Source of the DNA: Pleodorina starrii
Taxonomy: Eukaryota; Chlorophyta; Chlorophyceae; Chlamydomonadales; Volvocaceae
Assembly: GCA_030267565.1 (NCBI GenBank)
Contig: BRXU01000013.1
Location: 2,458,001-2,522,000, forward strand
Reading direction: 5' to 3'
Length of the DNA stretch: 64,000 nucleotides
This document shows positions 42,001 to 52,396 of this stretch, piece by piece. The notes under the pieces are model-generated. The model did not search any database. It had not been told where the DNA came from and saw nothing but the letters and a program-made list of their open reading frames with translations. The position numbers and the translations under genes were made by a program. The number at the start of each line of letters is the position of its first letter. Within the stretch, counting starts at the first letter, position 1.

Positions 42001-44498
42001 CTTCCCTCTCCCCTCCCTTGACCCCCCCCCTTCAGCTTCCCTTTCCCCTCCCTTGACTCCTCTCCCCTCCTCGAATTCCCTCTCCCCTCCCTTGACCCCT
42101 CTGCTCACGTTCATGGGCACCCAGAAGGCGGTGTACGTCAGGTCCAGAAACAGGATGAGCAGCGTCCAAAGTACGGCAAACAGGTTGTACGGCTGGATCA
42201 CCCGCATGCCAAAGATGGACTTGCGTCTGTGGAGGGACACGCGCGCAGGGGGTTGGGGGGCAGGCAGGGGTGGGGGATGGGTCGAGGGGCGGGTTGGGTC
42301 GCACCCGGGGAGAGGAGAGGAGACGAGAGCCGATGCGCCGAAACAAACAAACAAACAAACAAACAAATGAAACAAACAAAGGAACGTCCCAGCTGGGCAC
42401 ACCACTCACGGCTTGGGCGCCTCGCCGTTCTCAGCCGCGCCGCCGCCGTGATCCGGGGCGGAGCCGCCGTCGCGAACATGGGGGACGTGGGGGGCCTGCG
42501 AGCTGCGGTTGAACTCGCCCGGCGCGCCGCTCCTGCCCCATGGCACGAAGCAGGGGGCGGGGGGGGGGGCCATCACGAAGACGTAAGATGGTGGAGCAGG
42601 GGGCCTTATTCAACGATAACCACGTCTCCGCCAACACACACACACACACACACACGGAATGACGGCGTTTCGTCGCCCCGCGCTCCCCTTTGCTGCTGCG
42701 CGTGTTGCGTCGTCGTTCTTCGGCCCATGTCCCCTACGCGTCGCCAACCCAGCCGACTCCACGCCCCAACGCCCCCACTCCCCCACGCCCCCACGCCCCA
42801 CGTCACTCACTGCCAGTAGTGGCCGTCCCTGCCGCCCAGCTCCCGTTGCAGTTTGTCCCAGGCGGCCGGCTCCACGTCCACGTGGCGAGCCAGCAGCGCC
42901 ACCAGGCCCTGGTCCTCTAAACAGCAAAGGGCCGCCGGGGAGGAGGACGTGGCCAGGGAGGACGTGGCCAGGGAGGCCGCCAGGCCCGGGGAGGAGGAGG
43001 AGGTGGGGGAGGGGGTTGAGGAGGGCGAGGGGCGCAGATGCACCCAGGCGGTGGGGACGCACGGCGGCGGCTGGGCGGCGGCTGAAGGCACGTCACCGCT
43101 GGGCGCGGGCAGCCGCGATGGCGGCATTGAGGAGTGGTTGGACGGGTGCGGGTGCGTTCTGCTTTCACTGCCCGGGGCAAGGGCCTGGAGAGCTGATTCG
43201 TGGGGCGGATTCGCCTGGATTGGCTGCCCGGGATGACTGTGTTTATACTTTATACTGGCATCGTGTTGTTTTAGCTGAGAATATGGTGGGTGGGTATGAG
43301 GAAGAAGATCACCGCAGCGGAGGAACGGAAACGGCGTTGGTGCGAAGTGGATGAGGGTGCGTGGATGGCGCAGGGGGGAGGCGGCAGTGCGCTGCTGCCG
43401 ATCTGCGGTGGGTGAGGGCTGCTGACCCCACACTGCCGCCCGGGTGACGGCGACCCGGTCAGTGACGCGCCCCGCGGTTGTTGCGGCCCCGCCGGGCGAC
43501 CGCGCGTTCCGGCGCCGTAACGCCTGCGCCGTAACGCCTGCGCACGTCTTCCGCGCCGCGCCGCGCCGCGCCGCGCCCTCCTCCCGCAGCCGCAGCCGCA
43601 ACCGGCGGCCTCGCCTGCCGCTGCGAGGCTCCAACAATCACCCTCCACCACACCCACACGTACCTCGACACAACTCGAACCCTCGCTCGGCGTCCAGTAT
43701 GCGCGCCTGGGCGAGCCCCGGGTCTCGCGCCTCCATCGGCCGATACACTCGCCACCACCACCACACCCGGGCTTCGCTGCCGCCGTCTCCGTCCCACCTT
43801 CTTCATCGCCTACCTTCCTCATCACCCCACTTTTCTTTATGGCCCCATCCCTTTCCCTCTCGATCCAGCTCCACTCCCCCAGTCCCCCACTCCTCACCTT
43901 CGTTGACGTAGTCGTGCTCGTCCGTGCGCTTCACCAGCGTGCTGCTCAGCCAGTCAGCCTGAAGCCGACCCATATCGATCAGCTGGCGGCCGCCCTGCTG
44001 AATACGGACCACCAGGCTGGTGCGACCCAGCGCGCCGCCCGCCGCCTGGCCGCCCTGGCGACCACCTGAAGTACCGCGGGCGAGACGCGTGGTGCTCGAG
44101 TGGCTGAGATTGCCGCTGCCGCCGCCGCCGCTGCCGAAGCCGCCGCCGTCGCGGTTGCCCGAGCCGGTGGTGCCGATGCCGATTCCGCCGCTGCCGCTAC
44201 GCATGCCGCTCCGGGCATCCCGGGGTGTGGGGCCTTGGCCGGAGGGGTAAGAGGCGGTGGCGGCGGCGGTGGCGGCGCCGCCGTCGCCGCCTTGGGCGGC
44301 CGATAGCCTGTCGTACTCGGGCACAGTCCTGAGCTCCGTGGAGCGCCGGGCCTGCGCGGAGAAGTAGTTGGGGGGTGGGGGTGGGAGATGGGGGAAGCTA
44401 TGGGTTGAGAAGTCGCGCTGACTGGGGCGTGAGGAGAGAGCTGTGCGGTGCTGTTGGGCAAGGTGGACTCGCGGGTTGAACAGCACGGCAGAGCGCAT
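33095..44498 (-). CDS. Voltage-gated cation channel with cyclic-nucleotide-binding domain (CNG/HCN/KAT-like superfamily)
   Basis: Exons: 44498-43898, 43747-43664, 42916-42811, 42532-42410, 42226-42109, 41748-41644, 41330-41094, 40609-40454, 40155-40054, 39678-39514, 39148-39062, 38270-38106, 37860-37818, 37511-37430, a poorly defined exon from about 37300 down, 36730-36644, 36233-35883, 35388-35328, 35067-35017, 34800-34233 and 33540-33095. The product is about 1,280 residues. S1 is NLFAVLWTLLILFLDLTY; S3 follows FWEDFVAIVPLLY; S4 carries LSLLRLLRMVRLV with Arg every third residue; S5 is the 40609 exon; the pore helix is WYCAVYWMIVT and S6 GGMIMFGVLVASIGQAL. The CNBD includes MRPLRLPAGEDLCQQGD, GESVLLGEAV and PWTLRTVKPCRLW. 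A Gln-rich region and a short Cys motif (CPGCQRCICPSCG) follow. The GYG selectivity filter is not encoded where expected. The first exon may instead begin at an acceptor at 44351. The exon 38270-38106 donor is GC or non-standard. Confidence 0.82.
33687..33827 (+). repeat. Intronic-repeat family, copy B
   Basis: In the last channel intron (33541-34232), antisense to the gene. It carries the head ggttatccacggttaggccg, then gagcccgta, tcggaagaatccttcg, gtctgcaaaagaa, gaggtacggtaaacttgcaa and gcagcag. It lies about 145 bases from the acceptor. Confidence 0.85.
36242..36350 (+). repeat. Intronic-repeat family, copy C, touching a 3' splice site
   Basis: In the channel intron 36234-36643, antisense. 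The element begins 8 bases from the exon 36233-35883 boundary, so on the sense strand its end supplies the pyrimidine-rich ggataaccccctcccgcag acceptor. It contains the full set of sub-motifs through taaacttgcaagcagcag. Confidence 0.88.
37672..37800 (+). repeat. Second intron-shared repeat, copy 1
   Basis: In the channel intron 37512-37817. gagtgagtgtaatgcggact, then gtactggttgtagcaaccaa, then ggaggcaggcaaagg match the segment at 40863-40990 with few changes. It has a ggttgtagcaacc palindrome at its centre. Confidence 0.8.
37891..38010 (+). repeat. Intronic-repeat family, copy D
   Basis: In the channel intron 37861-38105, antisense, about 30 bases from the acceptor of exon 37860-37818. The internal ataggccggagcccgtga segment is missing, so head and body are fused (ccacgtaacggtatcgaatc). 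Confidence 0.85.
38294..38775. repeat. (GGGGT)n array
   Basis: About 95 units, degenerate at 38294-38470 and almost perfect from 38476 to 38760, in the channel intron 38271-39061. The plus strand has dense G-runs (G-quadruplex potential); the channel pre-mRNA carries CCCCA. Confidence 0.95.
39702..39765 (+). repeat. Intronic-repeat family, copy E, truncated
   Basis: In the channel intron between the pore-helix exon and the S6 exon (39679-40053), antisense, about 25 bases from the acceptor of exon 39678-39514. The head and gtgaacggtatcgaatcaga are intact; sequence after aaaaatcc is lost. A diverged piece (cctggataggcctggggccc) lies in the same intron at 39940-39959. Confidence 0.85.
39782..39834. 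repeat. (GGGGC)n array
   Basis: Ten GGGGC units in the channel intron 39679-40053, next to a copy of the intronic repeat. Confidence 0.9.
40863..40990 (+). repeat. Second intron-shared repeat, copy 2
   Basis: In the channel intron 40610-41093, antisense like copy 1. It shares gagtgagtgtaatgcagac, gtactggttgtagcaacc and aggaggcaggcaaag-type sequence with 37672-37800. The intron ends differ, so the shared part is an insertion or a conversion tract rather than a whole duplicated intron. Confidence 0.8.
41936..41992. repeat. (CTCCCT)n array
   Basis: About nine tctccc/cctctc units in the channel intron 41749-42108, followed by a duplicated cttcagcttccc(t) segment near 41996-42042. Confidence 0.9.
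42344..42380. repeat. (AAAC)n array
   Basis: aaac/caaa repeated about eight times in the channel intron 42227-42409. The opposite strand is GTTT. Confidence 0.9.
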
Positions 44499-45570
44499 GG
44501 TGGCATGCGTCTGGTACGGGCCGGGAAAGGAAGTGTCGCGACAGCAGGGGAGGAGCTGGGATGGGCAAGCGTTGAAGGTCGCCCCAGCCTTGCGCCGGCT
44601 TCACAATTCATTCTGCCGCCGGCTAATGTCATGGAATACCCATCCAATGCGCGCCTTCCTACCCCAGCCGCACATCACTCCGTGCCACACGATGCATCCC
44701 ACAGTTTTCCTCGCCAGTACGCGATAGACGCACGGATACTCTAGCGCGGCACTAAAATATCGTTTGGCATGTGTAGCGCTGGGGTAACCGCCAGCATGCT
44801 CCGAACAATTTATTACATTCCCAGAGGCAACCGCAAACACTAGGTTAACCTGAAATGTTGGTTGGAAACAGAGACTTACAGCCATTCCAGATTCGCTGAT
44901 CGGCTCCTGCAGGTCTCAATCACTGGAGGCGACCCGCACCGTGTCGTCCGCTTCCAGCACCTCCGCTGCCTTTGCTGAATTCAATCTTGTGAAGTACTGC
45001 ATTTGCTTCCCCCTGATTGCATTTCAATTCTATACAACACCGGTAGTCCACAGAGCCTGGTATAGTGCTCAATGGTCGGTCAGTGTCACAGGTTTTCAGC
45101 TGGTTACTCCTCACATCTATATGACAAGATAGACTGTACCGGGTAAGCATATGTCCAGCTTATAATAATATAATAACTGGTCCTTCGCGAAGGTAGGCTA
45201 CGGGTATATATTTTAGGCACGAAAAGTGCGATATCTGGCCAAACTACCATCGTACATGGTTGACCCCAAGGGACAGCCTTCAGCAAACATTGAATGTCGA
45301 AGATTGTAACTGTAACTGGATAAAGCTCGTACTGTCAAGCTGGCCAACGACCCTTAACCGTACGTTCGTAACCTTTCGCGAAGCTATCGAAGCGGGAACC
45401 ATGCTTGCGGAACGTAACGGCCTCCAAAACGCTGCCCGTTGCAGCCATCCTCTACACACCATCCTCGCACACGCCGTTGCCCACGTCCATTACCTGCTGT
45501 AGCTATTAACCCAACAGCGTCACCAATCCCCACACGCCAGCCCCAACCCCTCACGCCCTTGGCATCCAGC
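44499..45570. other. Spacer: channel 5' region and RbfA 3' UTR
   Basis: No coding exon was recognised, though an upstream channel exon is possible if the acceptor at 44351 is used. The sequence becomes AT-richer from 44600 to 45480. Plus-strand TTACA at 44813-44817 and 44876-44880 are minus-strand TGTAA signals that could end the RbfA transcript, about 0.7 kb past its stop. Confidence 0.45.
44876..44880 (-). terminator. Candidate TGTAA poly(A) signal of RbfA
   Basis: TTACA on the plus strand, in cagagacttacagcc. A second candidate is at 44813-44817. Assigned by motif and distance only. Confidence 0.35.
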
Positions 45571-48500
45571 CTAGCTCTCCTGCGCCTCTGCGACCTGCGC
45601 CGCCGCCTGGCCCTCCCCGCGGCCCTCCGCCTCCCGCCTCTTCTCATCCCAGCCCTTTCCGGAGCCGCCGCGGCCGCGGCCCCCGCCCCTTCCGCCACGA
45701 CCGCTCGCCCTACCCGCGCGCCCCCGCCCGCGATTCCCCCGCCCAGCAGCCCCGGCCGCCGCCTGGCCCTGATTGCCCCGCCCAACGGGCTGGACCACAA
45801 CCTGCTCCTCGAATAGGTCCCCAAACGGGTTCGGAAACGCCTGCGGCAGCTCATCTGGGTCCTCCTCGTCCCAGTCCTCGTCCTCCTCCTCCTCGTCTTC
45901 ATCGCCCAAGCCCTGCTCGTCCGTCCCTGCGCACCCAAGGGAAAAAACGAGCCAGGCGGTCGAAGCGGCGAAAGATAAGTTACATTTTGAGCACCATGCG
46001 GCAATAGCAGCAGGCGTGCTGGGCTGGTGCTGCGGGGCTCGTTTGCCGGTACCGTGAAGCAAACGACGCGGAGCGATGGAAAACATACCGTAATAAATTA
46101 ATAATGCAGCATGCACCTGGCTCTTACAGGACCCTGAACACAAGCAGCCTGCCGCACCTTCTTCTTGCCCGCGGTCCGCTGCCCCGCCAGGCGCGGCGCC
46201 TGCCCCCGCCATCGTCTCAGCCTGTGGCAGAGTCAAACCAGCCGGCCAGACAGACGGACAGCCGGCCAGACGACAGACAGAACTGTGAGATAGGACAGGT
46301 ATTCGCGCAGGGGCACAGCGCGCCGGCTCTCAAGTGTTGCCAACCCTAAAACCCGAACTGACATGCATTGGCCGCGTCACTTTCCAAAACGCACATGGCG
46401 CGCCTGGCGGCGCAGCACACAAACGTACGGTAGCAAAGGGGCGATGAGTCATCGCCGATGAGCGCCGACAAGGGAGCAGCAGCACGGCAACAGCACACAA
46501 CAACACACATACGCACATGGAAGCCCAGTAGCCCACACACACAACAGCCACACGTGGACAGGTCCCCCCGTGGAAGGGTCAACACGGTAACCCACACGAT
46601 GCACCCCCATGCCCCACGGAGCCCCCCAGCCCCCCCCCCCGCAGCCCCCCAAAACCCCCCAAAAGCACCTCGATTTCCGAGCGGTATCGCTCCACCTCCG
46701 CGCGGCCCAGCACCCGGTACACCAGGTCTGCCTCCTCCTCGCTGTCATCGTACACGAACCGCACCTCGGGCGTCCGCCGGAGTCGCACCCGCTGCCCGAT
46801 CAGGCTCCGCACGTACCTGCCGGATCGGACAGCGGGCCGGGCGCAAGCGGGAGGGGGTTCAGTGATAAGCGGGTTTGGGTGGGTGTGGTGGGTGGATCTG
46901 GGTGGGCAAGAGGAAAGGAAGGGAGAGACCGCAGAGAAGGGTAAGAAGAAGGGTACCGCAGCGAAGGGACGGACGGAGACGGCGTTAGCGAGAGCGGACC
47001 CCGGTGGCCTCAATGATTGGGTGGCGGCAGGCGCGGTGGTTTCGGGGCCAAGGGGAAAGACATGGGTCGAGCGACAAGAGGCGACAGGTAGATATATAAC
47101 AAGACAACAACAGCTCGGCGCGGCTCGGCTGCCGGATAGGTCTCGCGGCCGCCCCCGCCTCGCGGCGTCAAGAGAGGCCCTCTGGTCCAACCAGCTCTTT
47201 CCGTCGCTGCGGGGCGCGGCGCGGCGCGGCGACAGCCTCCCAGTGCAGTACCGGTACGACACGTACGACTCCGCCGTACTTACGGCTCTAGGCGCGTCAG
47301 GTTCTGCATCGCCACGCGCTTGCCGTAGTCGTCGCTGTACACGGACACAAACACCTTGACCACCTGCGGGAAAGGGGTGCGCAAGGGGACGTGCAGCGTG
47401 GGGGCGGAGGCTGAGGCGGGGAGGGTTGAGGCCCCTGTTGAGGCCCCTGCCACCGCCCGAGGGCGCGCGGACACAAAGGAAAAAACAAGAACTGCCCCGC
47501 CCTACCCTGCCCTGCCCCGCCCTCCCCGCCCCACCTGCAGGTCATTCGACACGTAGGTGTTCGTGATACTGGCCACGGCGGACAGCGTGTCGCCGCCGCC
47601 TTTCCGCTCCGGACAGATGGCGCCCTGGATCACCTGGCAGGCAGACAGACAGACAGACAGACAGACAGGCAGACAGACAGACAGACGGATGGACAAGGCG
47701 GGGCGGGGCGAGATTGATGAGGGCTGGGGACCTGGGGCGGGTCATAGGCGGGGGTTGGGGTGGCAAAATGGCGTTGCCAAAGGGGGCGAAAGCGCGGGAC
47801 GAGCACCGAGCGCATCCGTCCGCCCTCGCTATCGAGGCAGCACCCGCACCAGCGCCGGCACCAGCGCCGGCAAAAGCGCGGTACATTCAAGCCGGGCAAT
47901 CGCCGTGCGTGGGTTGCGCCCCCGAATGGCGCACCAGCCTAATTCAGTAATTCGCCTCTGTGAGGTCGTCCTGAGGTTGTTTGAGGATCTGTGTCAGCGG
48001 ATCTCCGGTTCCGTACCGGGTCCGTGATGAACATCTCCCCGATCTCCCGTTGGATCTGACTGGACACGCGGGCAACACGCCGCGGGTGAGCCTGCGGTTC
48101 GGGGGCAGCAACACCAGCGGCAGCGGCAGCGTTAGCAGAGGCGGTGGCGGCAGCAGCCACAGCGGTGCAGGGCGGGTCAGCGCCTTGGGCGGCCGGACGG
48201 CGTGGCTGACAATGGCGTCAGACACCTGGCTGGCTAGGGACAAAGCAACCAGTTGCCGTAGGATATTGTGCAGAGGGGTCGTTGCGAGTCGGTCTGGGAG
48301 GGTCGAGGCGGAGGGTCGAGGTCGACGGCGATAGCTGCCCCGGTGCCATAAGGTGCCATGGTGCGGGAGGTGAGAGCAGAGGAAGGGAGGTCAGACAGGG
48401 GCGTCGAGTCAAAGGGTGTCGTACCTACCATGCACACGACCTGCAGCCGTTGTCGACTTGCGGTGCAGCTGGACTTACGGATCCCTGCGCGAAGGAGCGG

Positions 48501-48674
48501 AGGCAAGGTCACGTGGAGAGGGGGGCGGAGGGGGTGGGGGAAACGCGTATTCAGTCAAGCGGAGTCTTGACCGAGTCGCAGGACACCTCCCAGCGCCACA
48601 GCCTTCCGACGTCCACAAACGATGTCGGCCCTCGCGCGAGCCCCAATTGGGCTAGAGGTAGTAGCGTTCAACAT
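45571..48674 (-). CDS. RBFA: Ribosome-binding factor A (RbfA), chloroplast type
   Basis: Eight exons: 48674-48587, 48484-48429, 48091-48017, 47633-47535, 47363-47284, 46816-46669, 46221-46158 and 45926-45571. All phases agree, giving 321 residues. RbfA binds the small ribosomal subunit and helps mature the 3' and 5' ends of 16S rRNA. The family core is clear: RRVARVSSQIQREIGEMF (first helix), DTLSAVASITNTYVSNDL, VVKVFVSVYSDD, then YVRSLIGQRVRLRRTPEVRF and VYDDSEEEA. The first about 48 residues are Ser/Ala/Arg-rich (ending RLQVVCM) and look like a plastid transit peptide; plastid import is inferred. Bacterial RbfA has about 130 residues; here an acidic stretch (DEDEEEEDEDWDEEDPDE) and a Gly-Arg-rich RGG-like tail extend it. 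The first exon and its donor (GGAG|GTGTCC) are the least certain part. Confidence 0.88.
47639..47685. repeat. (CAGA)n tetranucleotide repeat
   Basis: About eleven cagacagacag units with one gcag interruption, in the RbfA intron 47634-48016, beginning six bases upstream of the acceptor of exon 47633-47535. Confidence 0.92.
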
Positions 48675-49245
48675 GCAATTTATGTTTCCCACACTTACAG
48701 CGGCACTGGAGAGTCCGGATGGGCCTGCAAGCTGGCGGCGCGCATGTCGCGGAGGGTGAAGGCGCCGCAAGAGGTGCCCTTGCGCCCAGACCCGACAATA
48801 ACCAGGGGCAACTCATTGTCGGTGTAATGGAATGCGGCGTGCCTTTGTTGCAAAGCTAAGGACGAGCTTTAATAACTTCAAACTGAATTGCAGTGAGATG
48901 GGACTGTTTCGAAAGATAATAAATCAGTTCTTCACGTTGGCAACGTTATATGAATTAGTGTCAGTAGTTGAGTTGAATTCGATCCCGCTTGGTTTTCGTC
49001 CGTAAAACTTCTGCGAAGGCCTTATCGCTGTAAGCATCTGTCATGCCGCTTGCAAAATCCGAATGCTACCGCCTAAAATTACCTGCACTCCACCACTTCT
49101 TAAAAACAAACTAAAATTACAGCGCATCCGTGTTAGGCCAGGATCCTGAAACTTGGTAACCCCACTTTTGCTCCGCAAGAGTACCTTGCTCTCAATTTAC
49201 CAGGAATTATTTGATCTTTGCTGGATCAAGAAACGAAGGCAAAAA
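48675..49245. promoter_or_regulatory. Divergent RbfA / IspE promoter region
   Basis: A 571-bp spacer between the RbfA ATG (48674, minus) and the IspE ATG (49246, plus). Its right half is markedly AT-richer than the genes. No TATA box, known operator or recognisable element could be assigned. Both products act in the plastid, so co-regulation is plausible but not shown. Confidence 0.5.
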
Positions 49246-52200
49246 ATGCTCCATAAAGCGGGTCTGCAACCAGCGATGAGTACATCCGCCCGTCGCTCGG
49301 CGCGCCAGCAGCTTGCAAGCAGCGTAAAGCCGCCGAAGCGTCGCCCTTGCGTCGTTGTGTTAGCGTCTGCCAACACAAACAGCGTCAAGCTGTTTTCACC
49401 GTCAAAGGTATCTTTAAAAGCCGACGCTTTCCGGTCGCTGCCGGACCTCTTGCTGGCGAGGCGCCGACACATCAATCCGATTGCAGATCAACCTTTTCCT
49501 TCGAGTCGTTCGGAGGCGCGAGGACGGGTACCACGACTTGGCGTCGCTTTTTCACGTACGTGTCGTACGGGCAGGACACCAGCAAGTGGGCAGCCTGCGG
49601 ATCCTGTGTGCATTTCCGCTGCGTTCACCATGGGGCCCTTGGCGGGCTTAAGTTGTGCTCCGAAACCCAGCGCAAATCAGGGTACCCGATGGACGAGCCT
49701 TGTCACCAGCCAAACACACGCGCAGCGCCGTTGCATGTAATTCAACAGCCCGGGCGGCAACTAGCGCATCATGACTGGCGAGCCCGATGCGTCGCGGAAG
49801 CCCGTGAGGCGCGACGGCGGCGTCAGGCTGCCAACCAGTAACGCACCCCCACCGCCGGGTCTCCTCGTTGCGCAGCCCTCTTCCCTTGGATTCCTCCCTC
49901 CCACTCCGCCTTCCCCTCGTTTCCCTCGCCCTCCCTCCTCTCCCTCCTCTCCTCTCCCTCTCCCGTCCCGGCAGGTGATCGACCTGGGTGACGAGATGGA
50001 GTTCTCCACGAGCCCCTACGCCACCGCCGACTCGCTGGTGTGCTCCGACCCCACCATCCCCTCGGATGACTCCAACCTGGTCATTAAGGTGGGGCCGGGA
50101 CCGCGGGCGGGGCGGCGCGGGGTTCATCAGGCTGGGCGGGGCGGGGCGGGGCTGGGTGGGGTAAGGTTGGTGAGGCTGGAGTGCGAGCAGGCCCGGCGGG
50201 GTAGGGTGGGTCCAGTGGCCTACTTTGGGCGGCGGTCCAGGCTGATGGGGACGGGGTCGAGTTCAGTCTTGCAGTGTTCCCATTCACAACAGGCTGGTGG
50301 GTGCACACCTCCCGCCGCTAAGCCGGTCAGCCTGCCCCCCCGGAGGCTTCAGTGGCGGCAGGCGGCTGGCGACCGGCTTGGGCGGCGGGGAGGTGTGCAC
50401 GCACTGGCCCCCAAAGCCGGCCCAAACCCGCGTCGCCGAAATCGGCTCACTCCCCCCAAACCAAAATTTATCCCTTTGGAGCCCACCGTCATCCGCCCCT
50501 GCCCCCACACACCGCCCCCGCCCCGCCCCGCCCCCACACACCACCCCTCGCCCCCCATCTCCCTCGCTCCGCTCCGCCCACCCCCAGGCCCTCAACCTGT
50601 ACCGCCGTAAGACTCTCCAGACCATGTACTTCAACGTCAAGCTCAACAAGCGCGTGCCCCACGGCGCCGGCCTGGGCGGCGGCAGCGGCAACGCCGCCAC
50701 CACGCTGTTCGCGGCGAACAAGCTGATGGGCAGCCCCGCGTCGAACGAAGAGCTGCTGGAGTGGGCGGGCGAGATCGGGTCCGACATCTCGGTCTTCTTC
50801 TCGCAGGGCGCGGCCTACTGCACGGGCCGCGGGGAGGTGGTTGAGGACGTGGAGCCGCCTGTGCCTCTGGACACGCCCATGCTGCTGGTGAGTTGGCTCA
50901 CGAGGTGGGGGCGGGGGGTGGTGACCGCGTATAGACATGAGGTCCGGAGCCCGTGAACGGTAATGTACCGGTATCAGAAGGATCCTTCAGGGCGGGCGGG
51001 GGCGGGAGGGGCCCCTATAGTTGCGTGGCCCCGTGTCCGTCTGGGAATGCACAAACCCGGGGCTTGGAGGGCAAATGCCACGTGCCTTGGCAACAAATGC
51101 CGTACCGTGGGGAGAATGCGGTTGGGCCCGGGGCCAGGGGCTCGAGCAGCCATGCGACGAGTAATGGGCGCAGCAGCAGCGGCAGCGGCAGCAGCAGCAG
51201 CAGCTTGGTACTTGGCAGGGCGGGGTCGGCATGGGTTGCAGGCCGAGGACTGTGGGGGGAAAGCCCCTTCGCGTGGCGGGTGCCATATCACATCACATCT
51301 CATCTCATCGCGTCGTGTTGGGTGGTCCTGTCCTGTCCTGCCCTGTCTTGTCCTGTCCTGTCCCGTCAGGTGAAGCCGCCGGTGGGTCTGGCCACGCCCA
51401 AGATCTTCAAGTCGCTGGACCTGGCGCGCCGCTCCACCGCCGACCCACGGGTCCTTCTGTCCGACATCGCGGCGGCCAAGGGCGTTGACCAGGTGGCCGC
51501 GGTCAACGACCTCGAGCAGCCGGCTTTCGACAAGTAAGTACGGCACCGTACTCGGGTACTTGGCGGCAGGGCCGGCCGCCAGGGTCGCTGCATTGACCGT
51601 TCTCGGGCTCCGGCCTATCCGCGGATGCTCCCCTCCCCCATCCACACACGCACACACACGCACACACCCGCCCGCTCCCGCAGCCTGCCTGAGCTTGCGG
51701 CGCTGAAGCAGCGGCTGCTCGACAGCGGCATGTTCCGCTCCGTGTTCATGACGGGGAGCGGCTCCACCATCGTGTGCTTTGGCTCCGACTCGGTGCCGCA
51801 GTTCCTGCGGCAGGAGCAACAGTACAAGGTGGGGGGGGGCGGGGACGCGCTGCGGGGTTCTCCACGGATAGGCCGGGCAGGCGCTGAGTGTGTGTGCTGT
51901 GTGTGCGTGAGGGGGGCATTGTAGTTACGGTGGTTTCAGCGACGATCAGCGAAGCGAAGACCAGCCCGGGGCCGGGGTATCGGGGGCTACCCGAGCGAAT
52001 CTTCCCGATACGGTTCCCGCCAGAAACGCGCAAGTGGGCGGGCGCTGTCCAGTGAGAACTGAGAAGGGGGGGGGTCCCAGCTCCCAGACTGACGTGCTGC
52101 CGGGATGGCCGGAGCTCGCCGGACCTCACTCGCTCGAACGCGGCGACGCCTGTGAGTAGGACGGCTCCAGGGGCTGGCCAGGCCTGTCTTAGGCATGTGA

Positions 52201-52396
52201 ATTAGGGTTGAGGGTTGAGAGAGCGGCAGTCTCTGCGCCGCCAAGGCGCCGACACCGGTCCAGCACCATCACGTTCCCTTTCCCCCCGCCCCCGTCCCTT
52301 TCCCCGCAGGACCTGTTCATCTCCCCCGCCCGGCTCATCACGCGGAAACCGGGCGGCTGGTACGCCCACAGCGGCCTGTGGAGTGAGGCGCAGTGA
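49246..52396 (+). CDS. ISPE: 4-diphosphocytidyl-2-C-methyl-D-erythritol kinase (IspE/CMK)
   Basis: Seven exons: 49246-49407, 49487-49555, 49975-50088, 50588-50887, 51370-51533, 51684-51828 and 52310-52396. All phases agree, giving 346 residues. IspE phosphorylates CDP-methylerythritol with ATP, the fourth step of the MEP isoprenoid pathway, in the plastid. SPSK (Lys54) plus INLFLRVVRRREDGYHDLAS is the substrate-binding start. VPHGAGLGGGSGNAAT (about residues 138-153) is the GHMP-kinase ATP loop. GSDISVFF (Asp about 181) with GAAYCTGRGE is the catalytic segment, and MTGSGSTIVCFG is GHMP motif 3. The usual second Ser or Asp of the ATP loop (GGGSS/GGGSD) is Gly here. The start ATG sits in caaaaaATG and opens a basic, Ser/Arg/Ala-rich transit peptide; ATG 49276 is an alternative. 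Intronic-repeat copies lie in introns 4, 5 and 6. Confidence 0.93.
50925..50991 (+). repeat. Intronic-repeat family, copy G
   Basis: In IspE intron 4 (50888-51369), sense orientation, about 37 bases after the donor. cgtatagacatgaggtccgg, agcccgtgaacggta and gtatcagaaggatccttc match the family with insertions and changes. This copy shows the family is not limited to the channel gene. Confidence 0.7.
51591..51630 (-). repeat. Intronic-repeat family, copy I (antisense)
   Basis: In IspE intron 5 (51534-51683). The reverse complement reads catccgcggataggccggag followed by cccgagaacggtca, matching the family head. It lies about 55 bases before the acceptor. Confidence 0.7.
51856..51873 (+). repeat. 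Intronic-repeat family, short relic H
   Basis: gttctccacggataggccgg in IspE intron 6 (51829-52309), about 30 bases after the donor. Only the head is recognisable. Confidence 0.5.
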
